Shown: positions 10,210 to 22,116, numbered from the stretch's first letter. The stretch is DNA of 63,992 nucleotides from Mrakia gelida (GCA_024345305.1 BRON01000025.1:1-63992); one strand, 5' to 3'. Numbers and translations: made by a program. The notes: generated by a model from the letters alone, not told the origin.

Positions 10210-12136
10210 AGAAGGAGGGAAAGGAGGAGCGACGACCGAAGAAAGTCGCTCGTTATCGAGTCATTTTCACTCTTGGTTGATTTGCTGAGATCGAGGGACG
10301 AATGGAGTCACTCTTCTCCCCCACCCCGAAGAGAGGGAATGTTCGACTTTCCCCAAGCCTCTCTGTAGATCCAAACCAGCTTCCCTTATCCCTCGAAAGT
10401 ACGCGCGCGGGTCCGATAGCGATGGCCACGATCAAACGCGCCAGGAGGACGGACGACCAGTCTTTGGGTATAAAGGAGGATTTAGGTGGTTAGGATTAGG
10501 GTTCTAGCTATGCGAGAGACGAGAAATGGGAGCAGTCGAGCTGTTGGGAGGGTAGTGGGAGAGGAAGGGGAGCCGATGTGGGAGGGAGGGAAGGAGGAAG
10601 GGAGGGAGCTCAGCCTCCGTCGGCACATTGCCGCCCCGCCGCTCGACCGATATGAATCGTACAGGCGTTTCCACTGGAAGTTGGAAGCACAAGAATCGGG
10701 AATGCGAGGAACGAGAGGACTTGTTGGGGGAGAATACTGGCTGGGACAGAGACTGGTGAGCCAGAGGTTAGTTTGGGTGGTGGAGGGCAGACTTCAAAGT
10801 GAAGTGAACTGGAAATGAGAAAGCAGAAGGAGACGAGAGCGGTTGAGGGGGAGGAGATAGAGGGGAAGGCCGGACCGACAGTCCTTCGTCGGTCGACCGG
10901 ATAAAGCTGAACCTCCTCTTCGTGATGGCGAAGCAGCGTAGAATGGCTATGAGAGCGAAGGAAGACAGTGGACAACTATCCGCTCCTCAATCGTGTTAAA
11001 AGTGTGGGAGAGGCGACGTGACGCGACGAATCGTTTCGCTTTGTAGATACCAAGAGCAAGTGCATCACAGCTCTAGCTGTATCTTACAGGTGAGCTGTTC
11101 AAGAGTGCTATCGTGGTAATAAAAGGAAGAAGTACTAGGCCAATCGTCCATCACGACGCGTCTCACTTATCCTCTCGGTCCGTTTTGATTCATACATCCG
11201 TATCTGGACAGTCGATCTTAGCACAAGCCGAATATCCAGCCATCGCTTAGACCTCTGTATATAACACAGTAATATAAAAGCTAGAAGGTGACCTATCTTT
11301 CATTTCCTCTTTGTCTTTCTCATTAGCTGAGGTTGACAAATTGGAAGTTATATCGACGACGAAAACGACAGGCTGTCTTTTACGTCACATTTCTGATTTT
11401 GTTGTTCTCGTTGGTTGCGTTTGTACTTATCGGCTATCTTTCCTGGGGTAGTCTTTTTTCGAGATCTGCTCTGAATCAGTCGAGAGCGCTGACCTCGACG
11501 CGTTCCCGTTTCCTGTTCTTCAATTATCGTAACGACGGCAATCCCCTGTCTTCATTTTCAGCTTACACAAGTCTGAGAGAACCCGACCTGTCCGGCGTCT
11601 GCAACTTTGTGTGATGTACGTAGAACAAGGCAGAGTAACGGGGAGAAGATAAAAGCTCAGACCAAAAGGCAAGGAAAGACATGAGGGGAGGTGACCATGT
11701 TCAGTGTCTGACCCACAATGAACGGACGTTACGATAGACGTGACAAGGATCGCACCGGCGATATATGCCACAGTCATGGCAGGCCCATTCACAAGACCAC
11801 TAAACGCTTGGATCAGCTGAGGTGATGCGGTGGGATCCAACCCCCGGGGTGTTTGTGGAAGAGACTGAGAGACCGCAAGAAGCAGAGATAAGCGATGACA
11901 ACTACTAGTCTGGATACCTAGAATAGGTCAGAAATGATCTCGTCTACGAAACAAGGTCAACACAAAGCAACCATCGCGAACATACTTCTCGTCGTCCGAC
12001 GTCCTCGTCCGACGCGCCGCAAACCTACAAACTAATCCCGTACCTTCCATAAGCTAAGACAAAAGGCGAAGTATCGTCTTCTCTAGGCGGAGGATGCAGA
12101 CAGCAGCACAGACTTACTAGATGAAAACCGAAATCG
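10210..12136. other. Interval with no recognised gene
   Basis: No frame here is convincing. A possible exon lies on the minus strand at about 11722-11840 (PAMTVAYIAGAILVTSIVTS, one hydrophobic span, followed by a GTCAGA donor), but nothing around it completes a gene. One copy of the palindrome family lies at 11364-11380. The DNA at 11100-11300 is AT-rich and LTR-like without clear ends. Confidence 0.5.
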
Positions 12137-12290
12137 TGTTGAAGGGTGGCAACTCGCAGAGAGGTGTCACTTAGTAGCTTCGCAACGCGTCTCGTTCGAT
12201 ACCCACTGAGCAACCACCGTTCGGAAATCAGCTTTGCGAGATACCTTCGGGTCATGTGACCGTTCACACAAGCAGGGTACCGCTTGCCAA
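12137..12290 (-). mobile_element. LTR fragment, family R2, copy b
   Basis: The plus strand reads GAAGGGTGGCAACTCGCAGA and onward, matching the reverse complement of the R2 LTR at 23629-23865, with more divergence than copy a. The outer part of the LTR is missing or unrecognisable. Confidence 0.55.
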
Positions 12291-12992
12291 AGAGGAAAAA
12301 GATTGCTCTTGCTATGAGGGTGCAAAAGGGGAGGAAGGACGACGCTCGAGGAAGGAAAAGCTCTTACTGAACCGGAAAGCAGCCGGATCTCAGGCTAAGG
12401 TACTACCAGGCTCGTGTTTTCGCTTTCATTGACCTCTTAGCTTTTTTTGTTTTTGCCTTGTCTCTTCGCGTTTTAAATGCTTCGTATCTTCTTCTTTTTC
12501 TGTCCTTTTTGAATTACACTATTCTTGCTCGTCATCTTCTTTCGGATCCAGCCATACATAAACCAAACCTGTATATCCTCTCGTTGTTTCGTTTCTGATC
12601 GACTCGCGTCGGTCTTCTCTCCTTTTATGTAACTTCCAACTTGGTCCCTCCCACTCTCCACCCCTTTTGCTAGATCCTCAATACACGCTCGCCTTAAAAC
12701 TCCTACCCCCGCTGCTTGAACTACGGAGTGTCTTGTCGCCCTCGAATCAAATCTTTCTATCTTTTTTTTTCAAGCTTTGGTTCTTTCTTTGTACTCTCTC
12801 CCTTTATTCTTTGTACTCTCTCCCTTTATTCTCTCTCCCTTTGTGCAATCTCAACGAGTTAAAAGCTGCCCTCATGCCCTTTGCTTTCGACCATGATCTT
12901 GCACACCTTCCTTGATCTGCATCCCCCGCTACCTTCGCACTTCCCACCTTCCACACTCAGAAACAACTGCTCTTTAACACTCTCTAATCTCG

Positions 12993-13217
12993 ATGTCTGC
13001 CTTTAACCTCCTCCGCCCAAACTTGCAGTCCCTCTCCGTTGAAGAGCCTTCTCTGGTCTCCCTTGTCAGCTCGGTCTACGAGACCGTCCATGCCAGCAAA
13101 GGGGACAAGATTGCACACAACGCCGCAAGATGCTATCCTGCCATGATGTTCAAATCCACAAAGGGTCTACTTGGGAGCAGACAGAAAGTATTTGCAGTAC
13201 CTGCTGCTCATCTCTGA
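12993..13217 (+). pseudogene. Truncated paralogue of the 6591 gene
   Basis: From the ATG at 12993 the frame reads SAFNLLRPNLQSLSVEEPS and continues unbroken through SVYETVHASKGDKIAHNAAR, the same protein start as at 6591. The similarity includes about 150 bp of upstream sequence (GAGTTAAAAGCTGCC and the pyrimidine-rich leader), so promoter and gene were duplicated together. After codon 50 the match fades and the frame ends at 13217. The downstream exons of the 6591 copy are not seen here. Confidence 0.5.
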
Positions 13218-14090
13218 AGGAGAGACAAGGGGGGAGACGAGAGGGAAAGCCCGGAGACGGCAAGACGCGACGGAAATGAGGACGAGGAACGCAATGGCTT
13301 CTCTTATACGTTCGCTTCCTCTCCGAGACCTCCTTGCCGCGGTCGGACGAACTTTACCTCTATATCTCCCTCCAACTTCCCAACCCCACGAAGGGAAAGG
13401 AGAAGCTCACCCTGTGAACTACTTTTTGTCGACTCTCCTTTTTGGGTCGACAGGAGCATTTAGATGAACCGTGTAGAAGTGGGACGCAGAGGAGAAGACG
13501 GCAATGTCGAGATCGACAAGAAGTCTGAGCTAAGGGAGGAGTAGGAAGGTGATATCATCGAAGGACGCGACGAGGGGTGCGAGGTGAGGGGAGATTCCGT
13601 CAAAGTAAGAAGGCGCTTGCTCCTTCGTCCGATTCTTTGGTCTGCCAGGAGGCGAAGAGGATAAAGGATGAGCTTTGAGCTCTTTAAGGAGCTGGAAGCA
13701 AGTCTGAAGAAAGAGAAACGGCAACGAAGGGGACGAAGGAAGAACGAAGCTCACCTCGTGTGCTCCTCGAAGTGCACCATTCATTCCAAAGCTACCGTTG
13801 AGTTGATAACGCTTGCTCGAAACGGCGAAGCCAGTATCACTCGGAAGGGTTGAGTGTCTGACCCCCGCGAGGTGTAGGTCCTTCCCCTTCATGATGTTGA
13901 AAGGCTTGACGGATGTTCCGATGGCATAGACGTATGTACCTGATTTCTCTTGTCGCGTCGCTCTGCGCTAGTTTCCGGCTCTCCTTGAACTCGCTTAATT
14001 CTACCATCGCCCAATGCCCACAGCAACTTTTTTGGGCTCCGACCTAAGAATGATTCAAAGCAAACTGCCTGGCTTCTGTAAAAGGAAAGA

Positions 14091-14110
14091 GAACGACAGC
14101 CTGTCGTTTC
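14091..14110. repeat. Palindrome family, copy 2
   Basis: AACGACAG, one C, then CTGTCGTT: an 8-bp inverted repeat around a single base, followed by TC. Eight related sites occur in the window (11364, 14091, 15291, 15508, 17601, 28535, 56903, 57515). Confidence 0.7.
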
Positions 14111-14151
14111 TTCAGGAACTTCCGGTCCTGGGAAGTTGGGGTTGTGCAAGT

Positions 14152-14279
14152 TGGTTATCATCTTACCTCAGATAATGAGGAATATTTTACTACAAGAGAG
14201 ATAATGACGACAGCTGGCGTGGGAAACTATGGAGTAAGCTATTAAGAAATGGAACACAGGGGTCCTCGCGTCGCTAACA
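14152..14279 (-). mobile_element. Copia-type LTR relic, family R1, copy a
   Basis: The plus strand ends CGTCGCTAACA at 14279, followed by CTCCCACTC. Read on the minus strand, this is a polypurine tract next to an LTR start, exactly as at 37917 in the complete copia element. The body matches 29199-29339 and the reverse complement of 31613-31754. It is therefore the 3' LTR of the relic at 14285-14789. Confidence 0.65.
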
Positions 14280-14284
14280 CTCCC

Positions 14285-14789
14285 ACTCGACGAAATAAGC
14301 TCCGTCACCTTGCTCTAAGGTATTCATTCCATTTTCTCCTATGTCGTCCAACTTCCTCCGACCTAGCGCTCTTGTGAAGATCCGCCATCATCCGATCGGT
14401 TGGACAGTGAGAGAGGAATTCCATTTTGGAGGAGTTCGAGCTCGTATTTGTACGCGACGTCGATATGCTTTGTCCTCTCTGAAGGGGGTCCCGTTCTTGG
14501 CTTTTACGATTGCTCATTGGTTGTCGACTTGGACGGGAATGATAGGGATATTGTAATCCACCTGACGGAGAAGATTGTCGACCCAGAGAAGAGTTTTGGC
14601 AAACTTGAAAGAGAGCGATGTACTTTGACTCATGCGACGGCTTGCTGGATGCCTGCTACCTCCTACTCGCCAGACCATACAACTGCCGAACAATTTGATA
14701 AGTATCTTGTCGTCTTTGCTCCGTGATCTCCTGCATAGTCGCCGTCCGTCCTGAGGGAAGCACGCTTGCGTCTCGTCCGGGCGCGCCAT
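14285..14789 (-). pseudogene. Relic of a Ty1/copia pol gene (RNase H end)
   Basis: Minus-strand frames, broken by shifts and stops, match the end of the complete copia polyprotein. Near 14517 the relic reads IPIIPVQVDNQ where the intact one has VPTIPVHVDNQ; near 14400 it reads LSHCPTDRMMADLHKSA against LSFCPTDAMTADIFTKA; near 14700 a degenerate match to the RNase H serine/glutamate block is visible. A polypurine tract and an LTR relic follow directly. This is an old, inactive insertion of a related family. Confidence 0.7.
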
Positions 14790-15290
14790 CTTACCCTACA
14801 GCTTACACCTCCGTTTCTCGATCGACTCGAAAGTCTGGTCTAGAAGAGAAGAAACGGCGAGCGAGCGAGCGAGACGAACCAAGCGATGTTCCTGCCGACG
14901 TTTGGTCAACGATCGTGTCCACTCGTCACCCTCTCTCGTCTGTTCTGTCAGTACATATCGACTACTTTAACGCGCCACCGCGCCGACCTCTCCTCTTTAG
15001 CCTATCTTCAGATCTCGGTCGGACTCGAAAGTCACCGACAACTCTGTCCTCCTCAAAAATGTAATTCTTATCTTGACCAACTCCAACTTCGAGTCAAGCC
15101 TCATCTTCGTTCTTTTCCGAAGTGCCTGACTTCTTTTGTCGCGATGCTCTACCCTGGTTCTTGGTCTCGCCCAATTCCAGCATCGTTCAATGTATCACAG
15201 TGATGTTTTCGGCTTCACCCTGCAACCTGTTCCTGAGCAACTGCTTGGCTCGTTTGCGACGGAGACTGAGTGAGAAGGTGAAACAGGAGA

Positions 15291-15310
15291 GAAACGACAC
15301 CTGTCGTTTC
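15291..15310. repeat. Palindrome family, copy 3
   Basis: AACGACA, C, CTGTCGTT: one base differs from copy 2 in the left arm. A fourth, half-diverged copy (AAAAGACAG, C, CTGTCGTTT, then CTCATTC) lies at 15506-15530. Confidence 0.65.
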
Positions 15311-16274
15311 TTATCTAAACGAGGAAAGCTGGGGTTGGAAGAGTGAGTGTTGGGTATCGAATCCCTTGAGCTTCGCCAAGTCCTGGATCTTGATAACTTG
15401 TCTTTCTTGTAGATACTGGGCCGTTTCAGCAGATGCTCACGAACTCGACCCTTTTCGTTGGAACATTGGTTCGAAGGAGTGGGGATGCGAGTTCAAGGAT
15501 AGACAAAAGACAGCCTGTCGTTTCTCATTCTTGCTGTGGAGTGGGAAGGAAAAGGGAAGTTGAGTTCAAGGTTGATTGATCTGGACAGCAGCAGCACTGC
15601 TTCGATTTCATTAAGCAGTGATTCGAGATCTGAGCTCGCCCAACCTCACCTATCTCCCTGCCGCAATCCCCCCTCCCTCTCGTTGTGCACTAATGAACTA
15701 CTGTAGCATCTCTAATTCCACGTCCCGACCATCTGATTATTTGGTCTAAGGAAGATGGATGCATAGGGAAACCCACATCCTCAAACAAGAAGCCAAGCGA
15801 AAGCGATGCGAAAGAGTAAGAGGACAACGGCGAACCTTTAGAGCAAGCTGTCAACCACTTAACACGGCTTGCCTGAACAGATCCATCTCGACCTTCAATG
15901 TGCCTTTTGTATTCTAACCGAGAGCAGATACTCAACAAGATGGCGGCAGACCCTTCCTCCTTTTGACCGTCACGCTCTAGTCAACTTCCTTCGTACGACG
16001 CGACACTATCGTTCGAAGGATTCTTTCGACTTGCCAGGTCTCCGTCAAGAACTTTCTCATCGCGAGATGAGCCCAACCGTCTTCAAACATTCCCAGCATA
16101 TACTACCTGCCTTCTGTCGTTGGGTCGTTCACTTGAGCTTAGCCTTATACTACCTCCCTTCTGGTCTCTACATGGGTCAATCTGTTTAGCTCGCTCTCCT
16201 CGTCTTTAGCCTTACTCGCTCGTTCTCCTTGCTACAGCCCAACGCCTCCAAACCTCTTCACTCTCTAACCTACC

Positions 16275-16350
16275 TTCTCTTCATCGGTCGTGGACTTATA
16301 GTCTCTCTATACTTCTACAGCTTTCTCTCATCCCGGTTAGCTCGATCCAC
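16275..16350. repeat. Dispersed repeat R3, copy b
   Basis: Matches 8790-8867 (TCTTCATC, then TCTCTCTAT, TTCTACAGCTTT and GGTTAGCTCGATCC). In this copy no LTR follows. Confidence 0.45.
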
Positions 16351-16984
16351 ACTCTAGATACTGACCATCAAGCTAAGCGTCGCAGAGCCACTTCTTTCTC
16401 GCCGGCGCCAAAGCGGCGTTCGAGAAGATCTTGATATTCGTCTCTCTCTTCTTCGCTTCTCGAAACTCACTTTTTGGGTTTCCTTCGTATGCTCAGCCCT
16501 TCCTTAAGATCATTCACCTTCTCCCGTCAGCTCGTCAAACGCCTCAGCAAACAACTCTTGAAACGTCAGGGGCCGCAGGGAAAGAAAGGCGGTGTCATTT
16601 ATCGCAACAAGTCGCTTGCTGACTTCCATATTTTTTTGTTGTCTTTTCCTCCAGCACTTTCTCGTTTGAAACGCACCAACTTGAGCAAAGTTGCAGGGGC
16701 GAAAAAGAGGTTCTGAAACACACTGGGGGAAGGTACAGTCTACAGATAGTTATGACGGGGGAAGTACTAGGGGTGGAGAGGTTTGTTGTTAGGACGAGAG
16801 TCCTACAGTAGTGTGTGATGGGCTGAGTGGACAAGGGAAAGCAGCTCAATTTCTACTTTCTGCTCTCTATCTTGAATCTCTTGATGGAAGGGCCTACCAG
16901 ATTGTTAGGTAAGTGCAAAACATAGCCAAACTGTCTTGCAGTCGGTACTGTTGCGATGTGACTCGGGAAAGACAGGCTCTCGTT

Positions 16985-17300
16985 TGCCATCCTTTTCGAC
17001 CACCCAGTTTATCTCGATTACACTTGACCTCAACTGCACCGAACTTGACTATGAGATCTGCGACAAGAAGCCGCTCGACATCTTCGAGTCTCTGAAGAAG
17101 TGGAGACATCACTGCAAAGGATATCGATGAACTTTGACCATCCACTTCGACCACGAGGTCGTCCAATGCATCCATCTTTGAAGCTTTCACGCGTCGACAA
17201 GCCCGCTGTTGCGAGCTCCTCGAGGTAGTACGTCTCCTTGTCTTTCTCTACAAACCTAAGATTCATCGTCCAACTGCCCTCTCGAGATGGTCAGAGAGCG
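16985..17300 (+). pseudogene. Relic of a Ty3/gypsy RNase H region
   Basis: Plus-strand frames match the RNase H part of the complete gypsy pol. Here TELDYEICDKKPLDIFESLK stands where the intact element has AELNYEIHDKEMLAIVECLK, followed by KKWRHHCKG for KEWRHYCEG, then TLTIHFDHE for TLTIHSDHE. Stops and shifts interrupt it. The relic lies in the opposite orientation to the intact gypsy elements. Confidence 0.7.
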
Positions 17301-17600
17301 AAATAAAAAAGAGCTCACAGTGACGAGCGGACGCGCCCAGGTGTGAGAGGACGTTGGGATTGCAAGATCTTGCGCTGTGATAGGTCATCTGTAATGAGTG
17401 AGCGCGGTACAAAGGGGGTCAGTTGACGAAAGAAAGTGGAAAAGTCGAGCAGTCGGTCGCGAAGTTGGATCGGACTCACGGGTGCAAGATTGACGGAGCT
17501 TGAAAGTACGTATGTCGGGGTAGCTCAGAGGAGCTGGACCAGCGAGTGCGGCGCTTGAGCCAAAGCATTTGGAGCATTTCATCGTCTGTTCACTCCGTAG

Positions 17601-17632
17601 CGAGAATGAGAAACGACAGCCTGTCGTTTCCG
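17601..17632. repeat. Palindrome family, copy 5, with extended left arm
   Basis: GCGAGAATGAGAAACGACAG then C then CTGTCGTTTC. The left arm here is the reverse complement of the long right arm at 28543-28566, so the full family unit is probably a 20-bp arm inverted repeat around a single base. Confidence 0.7.
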
Positions 17633-17744
17633 CTTCCCTGCTGTTCTACCTCTTCACTCGGTAATTTCTTCACAAAAACTCACAAGCGAGTGCTCTTGAA
17701 ACGAAGCGAGTTCAAGTTGAAAGTAACAAAAATGTCAGGATTGA

Positions 17745-17915
17745 GAGAGAGCAAGAGGGCGACGGAATGAAAGCGACGCGACCAGGATAAGTTAGGTGCT
17801 TATTGAGGAACGAGGACGAGGTACGATTTAAGATTATTCAAGATAGCTGTTAAAAGGCAGAGCGTGAGGCGAGCGCATTTCGGGGAGGCAAAGTCATCGA
17901 AGGGCAGTGAAACGT
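17745..17915 (-). mobile_element. Degenerate gypsy LTR fragment
   Basis: Shares a long collinear match with the 359-bp gypsy LTR: GCGACGCGACCAGGATAAGT, then GTGCTTATTGAGGAACGAGG, then ATTCAAGATAGC and AGGCGAGCGCATTT. The outer ends are lost. ATTCAAGAT, the proposed self-priming sequence, is preserved. Confidence 0.7.
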
Positions 17916-18029
17916 TCGCTCTTCATCGCCTTCGGACCGATTTTCCTGCTCCCTCGAATCATATCCCTCCTCTTATACCAACTGTACCGCTAGTACCACT
18001 AATATAAACTTCCAAAGTAGCCCTGAAGG

Positions 18030-19430
18030 CTAACCGTCCTCTTCGCCAACAGTCGCTTGCAGAGTAGAGTTCCTCACCCGCACCCCACCTCGCCGCCCGT
18101 CCCTAACTTCTTTCCGTCCCCCAATCTGGTCCTCCTCCGAGTCTCAACACCCGTTTCAGGGAGAAGAGCATATCCCTACAAAGCCTTTCCGCCAAAGGGT
18201 AGAAGTCGCGAGGTCGAACGGTCAGACTTCGTGGAGTGACTTGCCCGTGCGCACCTCTCCTCCCTCCTACCTCGTCAGTGTCTCGCCTCTGTTCGAACGC
18301 TCACCGGCTCCTCCGACGTTCCAGGTTCGCCACAAGTCCCCTGTACCCGTCTTATCCGCATCAAATCGTCCGCTCCTTGCCTACCTCGGCCAAAGTCTTG
18401 TCCACCCTTACGCTGACTTCCTTCTTGTCCCATCTTCCAGACTTCGAGTCGTCCTACACGAGCGATCAGATTAGAGATGAGGTTGACCTATAATCATCTC
18501 CCCCATCTTTCAGTCTCTCGACTGCGTCTTTCTTCGTTTTACTTGGTCTTACTTTGTCTTGCGTCGTATCCTCCGTCTTTCCTTTTCTCGGTCTCCATCC
18601 TCTTCTCCCACCTCGTCTCCTAAACGTTTACCTGCTCATGTGTCCCGTACGACCTAGATACCATGCTCCTGATTGTCAGCAGCACCGTTCACCGACGTCC
18701 CCTGGGACGCCGTCCACCCCGGCCGCCGTACACTCCGCCACCCTTCACCGAATCCAGCCCTCTCGCGTTTAATGGATCTCTTGTACTTCGTCGCTCTGTG
18801 GCCAAGCCAGGTCGCTCGGAATTACACAGCTGATCAAACAGGCGAGTCACTCGGCTTCACCTTCGTCTCTTGATCCCGCTCTCAGCCAGAATGTTTCCAA
18901 CGTCTTCAAGCTCAGAGTATGGCGGCAGTTTTCCCGGAGCTCTCCAAAAGCTTGATAGCGGTGCCTTGTGTATCTTCAATTGCCGCCATGACAGAGGCAG
19001 CCCCATGACAGCGAAATTCCGCGTACAGCGCTTTTTGTTCAGATCCTTCGATCTGTCGACTTAGGCCGTTCCCCTCGACGTCCACCCCTTCCCCATTATT
19101 CCATCCTAAGTTCGTACCATCCGTCCGTTTTCTTTTTTTTTGGTAGACCCCTGCTGATTCTTACTGCACCGGGTCGACAGGGATCGCTTCAGCCAGCCGT
19201 TGTCACTGTCCTCGTGCCCTTCACCTCCGACGTAGCACCTCTTGTTTTGCAGTCCGACCTCATCAGTGTGTTCTCTCCTTTTCGGTCCTCCGTCCGCCTC
19301 TGAACTCAGATCGTTCGTTTGTATTCGTCAGAGCAACCAGCCAACGCACGTCTCATCGTCTTGCCCTTCTCCATCCCCCACTCCCTCCCTAACAATTTAC
19401 CCGACCTACGCTGAACCTCAACACCACAGA
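18030..19430. other. Interval with no recognised gene
   Basis: Pyrimidine-rich DNA with several open but low-complexity frames on the plus strand. None shows a motif I recognise. A 150-bp stretch near 18240-18475 is open in two frames at once, which speaks for composition rather than coding. Confidence 0.45.
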
Positions 19431-19432
19431 TA

Positions 19433-20356
19433 ATGCAGTATTTCCTCCACAGCCTCTTTTCCCGCAAGCGAATTTGCCGTTACCCCCATGGAAGTAGATG
19501 TGGTAGCGTCCCTCCCAATCTTCATATGTCCTTTCATAACAAAGGAGAACACATACGCGAAAGCGATCCAGCCACTAGATCACAAAACTTAATATCGTCC
19601 TCGATTCCGTCGTTCTCAGCTCGTCCCTTCCCTTCACCCGGAAGCCCTCCGCCACTCCCAGGTTCCTTTCGCCGGTTCCGGGTCCCTACAAACCTCTTCT
19701 TTAACTACCATCCGACTCTCCACGTTTACATCTGCATTCATCTCGATTGCCGCTTCGTCGTCGCCAAGCCTCTTTACCCCATCACCAACTTCCACAAGGA
19801 GCTCAAAAAGTCACTCGGTTCCACCTTCCAGTCGCTCGTCCCCTCCCGCGACCCTGCCACCGTCTCGCCACCGTTCCTCTCGGATTTCCATCACTCCCGA
19901 GCTGTGCATCACATGAGCTTCCACCCCTTTCACCACGGCCGGATCTGCCTCCGCTGTAACGGATCTGCCTCCGCTGTAACTTTCGCCTTCCTCCACGTCC
20001 GCACGGCGAAGAGCGTCTTTCTCATCCATCTTCGCACCCACCACCCCGAACTCCGCGGCGACATCGAATAGTATCACACCCGATTCTACAGTCCTTTGCA
20101 GACTCACCTCAACCCTAGGGCCAGGAAGAGCCAGCCTCGATATTTCCCGGTCTTCGCCGAGGTCCTCGTCGGCAACCTTCCTTTCTTCGAACCTGAAAAG
20201 GACGACTCCCTCTTCCAGCAGTTTCTCAAACAAGGCAACAGGCCTCTCGTCTACGAGCTCATCGACGACCGTCACAACATCTTTCTTCTCGGGCGCAACT
20301 ACCCTCTCCACCAGTACCTCGCCGACTTCGATCGGGACCTCATCTACGCCGTCTAA
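19433..20356 (+). CDS. Unrecognised ORF pair, possibly one spliced or decayed gene
   Basis: A 212-codon frame from the ATG at 19433 contains a stretch around HLDCRFVVAKPLYPITNFHK, with scattered Cys and His pairs that could be a zinc-binding fold, then ends at 20071. A second frame at 20096-20356 (QPRYFPVFAEVLVGNLPFFE and onward) has normal composition and ends in TAA. A 20-bp exact tandem duplication at 19939-19978 shifts the frame between the two halves of the first ORF, so the gene may be broken. No family identified. Confidence 0.3.
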
Positions 20357-20662
20357 GACGGAACGAGGCCCACGAAGCAGACAAGGCGTCGGCACCTGGT
20401 AATCATCCTTTCTTTTAGACAAGCTATGTGAGAGATGAAGCACGCGGCGTCCTCGCGTCGCTCTCTTCAACAGAACACCCGAGGGACGAGCAAGGAGGTG
20501 AGTCGAGGCACGGAGGAACTCGTCGATGAGTTGTTCTTCGCGTAGGACTCCCGATCGTCCTCCTTTGAAAGTGAGACTGACAGCTGTTGCAGAGAATGAA
20601 GGGCCGAGTCGCAGAAAGTTTAAAGAAGATTATAATTTCCAACCAATCTGCAGATCACACTT

Positions 20663-20977
20663 CTGTTAGAAGGTGGGTGTAGTCCGCTGCAGAGAGGTGA
20701 TCCCCAGTAGAAGTGATATATAGATAATTACTGCTTAGTCTAGCAAAAGCTAGACTCACCTGCAGGAAGATGCTCGTCAGTACAAATGAAAAGCAACACT
20801 CTGCGAGGTTCGCGAGCTTACATACCCATGGGTCGATTTCGTGAAAACCTACTAGAAATAATTACGGACTTCTCTACGATGTAACCAGATAGAAGGCTAT
20901 ATAAAATAGAGAAAGAGAGATAGATGATGCTCTAGAAACAAGTCGACGCGACTGCCCGCTCGTCGTCCTTTTCAACA
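20663..20977 (-). mobile_element. Solo LTR of a copia-like family, intron-containing form (315 bp)
   Basis: On the minus strand it starts TGTTGAAAAGGACGACGAGC at 20977 and ends CTTCTAACA at 20663. The flanking 5-mers (ACTTC and TCTTC) match at four of five positions, so a target duplication is possible. It is collinear with 8868-9105 except for a block at 20686-20758 that begins GTGAGT and ends CTGCAG. The stop codon of gene A falls inside this LTR. Confidence 0.75.
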
Positions 20978-22023
20978 TCTTCCTCCTCCTCCTCTGCCTC
21001 CGCCTGCTTCACCCGCCTCAACGCCCAAGCCTGCCAGACCAGCCTTCCTCTCATCACCACCTCTATCAGATTCGTGACTTTCCAGGAAACCATCAACTCC
21101 CACTTCCCCCACTTCGACGACAGCACGATCGGAAGCGACGTGAGGACCTCTGATCCGAAGTCGAAGAACGCGACGACTTTGTAGCTTCCTCCGAAGGTTC
21201 TTGACCGATGGTTGAGAACAGCTTGAGCGAGGAAGACAAAGAAACGAGCGGTGTGGTAGATTGGTTTGATGAAGCGGATGAGCGAGGCGGAGGTGAACGA
21301 GTGGTGGGTGAGGAAGAGATATCCGGGCGTGAGGGAGGTGTTCAAGGGAGGAGCGGCTGAGATGAGATCGGGGAGGGAGGGGAGGTAGAGGAAGGTGAGG
21401 TAAGCGAGAACGATGGTCTGTTATGGGACGAGGGGTGAAAGAAGGGAACGGTCAGAATTGAAAATAGAGAAGTGACGCGTCGAGAAAGAAGGACGACTTA
21501 CGAGAGCTCGTGGACTCCAACCGAACTGCCAATCCAGCCTCGAGCTTGCTCGCTCGGCATGCGTCTCTCTCCTCCTCGTCACTCCTACAAGTATCCAACT
21601 CTCCCACCTCCACTCTAACTTTGCTACTAGACTCCAGACGAGCGAAGCCGCAAAGAGAACGAAGGCGGCCATCCCGTAATCTTGAAGGTCGCCTTTTCGG
21701 AACCCGACGAGGGTGATGAAGAAGAGGACGACGCGAACGAGGGTATCGATGGCGTAGGCGGAAATCGATATTCCAGTCGTGTACGAGCGAGTGAACCAGT
21801 AGTGAGCGGAGAGGAGGATAGACGCATAAAAGAGGAAGTTGGAGAAATGTTGGAGGAGGAATCGAAGGATGGGTCGAGAGGTGAGATCAAAGGGATGTCC
21901 TAAGACAGTCTCTTAGTAGAGGAGGACCAAGATGGGAATGGAATGAGCCGCGGTCTTCGAAAGGAAAAACGCAGGAAAGGAAAGAAACGGACTTCGAAAC
22001 TCCGCGTTGTCTTGCGATGCCAT
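20932..22023 (-). CDS. Multi-span membrane protein family, copy A
   Basis: Three exons join in frame: about 21993-22023 (from an in-frame ATG; the coding frame is open further upstream to a TAG acceptor near 22090), 21502-21899 and 20932-21417. The middle exon has several hydrophobic spans (FFITLVGF; AAFVLFAASLVWSLVA). The last exon has more, then the conserved block SSKWGKWELM and a charged tail. The last 15 or so residues (from DVEKDDERA) and the TAG stop are encoded by the solo LTR at 20663-20977. Related, damaged copies lie at 9436-9956 and 24120-25079. I do not recognise the family; a fungal polytopic membrane protein of unknown substrate is all I can support. Confidence 0.55.
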
Positions 22024-22116
22024 ATCGAATTCTTGGTCCGAAATATAGGTGAGGAGGAAATCTTGTCCGTCGTTGAGATACTCTGAAAGTCTATATTGGT
22101 CAAGTCAAAGAGGAAA

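Noticed and set aside
11333..11614. 93-codon membrane-like ORF
   Set aside because: It begins with TTG, contains a copy of the palindrome repeat in its coding frame, and lacks relatives or splice support.
12190..12215. tRNA-like T-loop (GTTCGATACCC) and another near 15350
   Set aside because: No flanking acceptor or anticodon stems could be drawn; the first lies inside an LTR fragment.
19433..20071. C2H2 zinc-finger protein
   Set aside because: Cys and His pairs are present, but spacing does not fit a standard finger and the frame carries a 20-bp duplication. Left as unrecognised.
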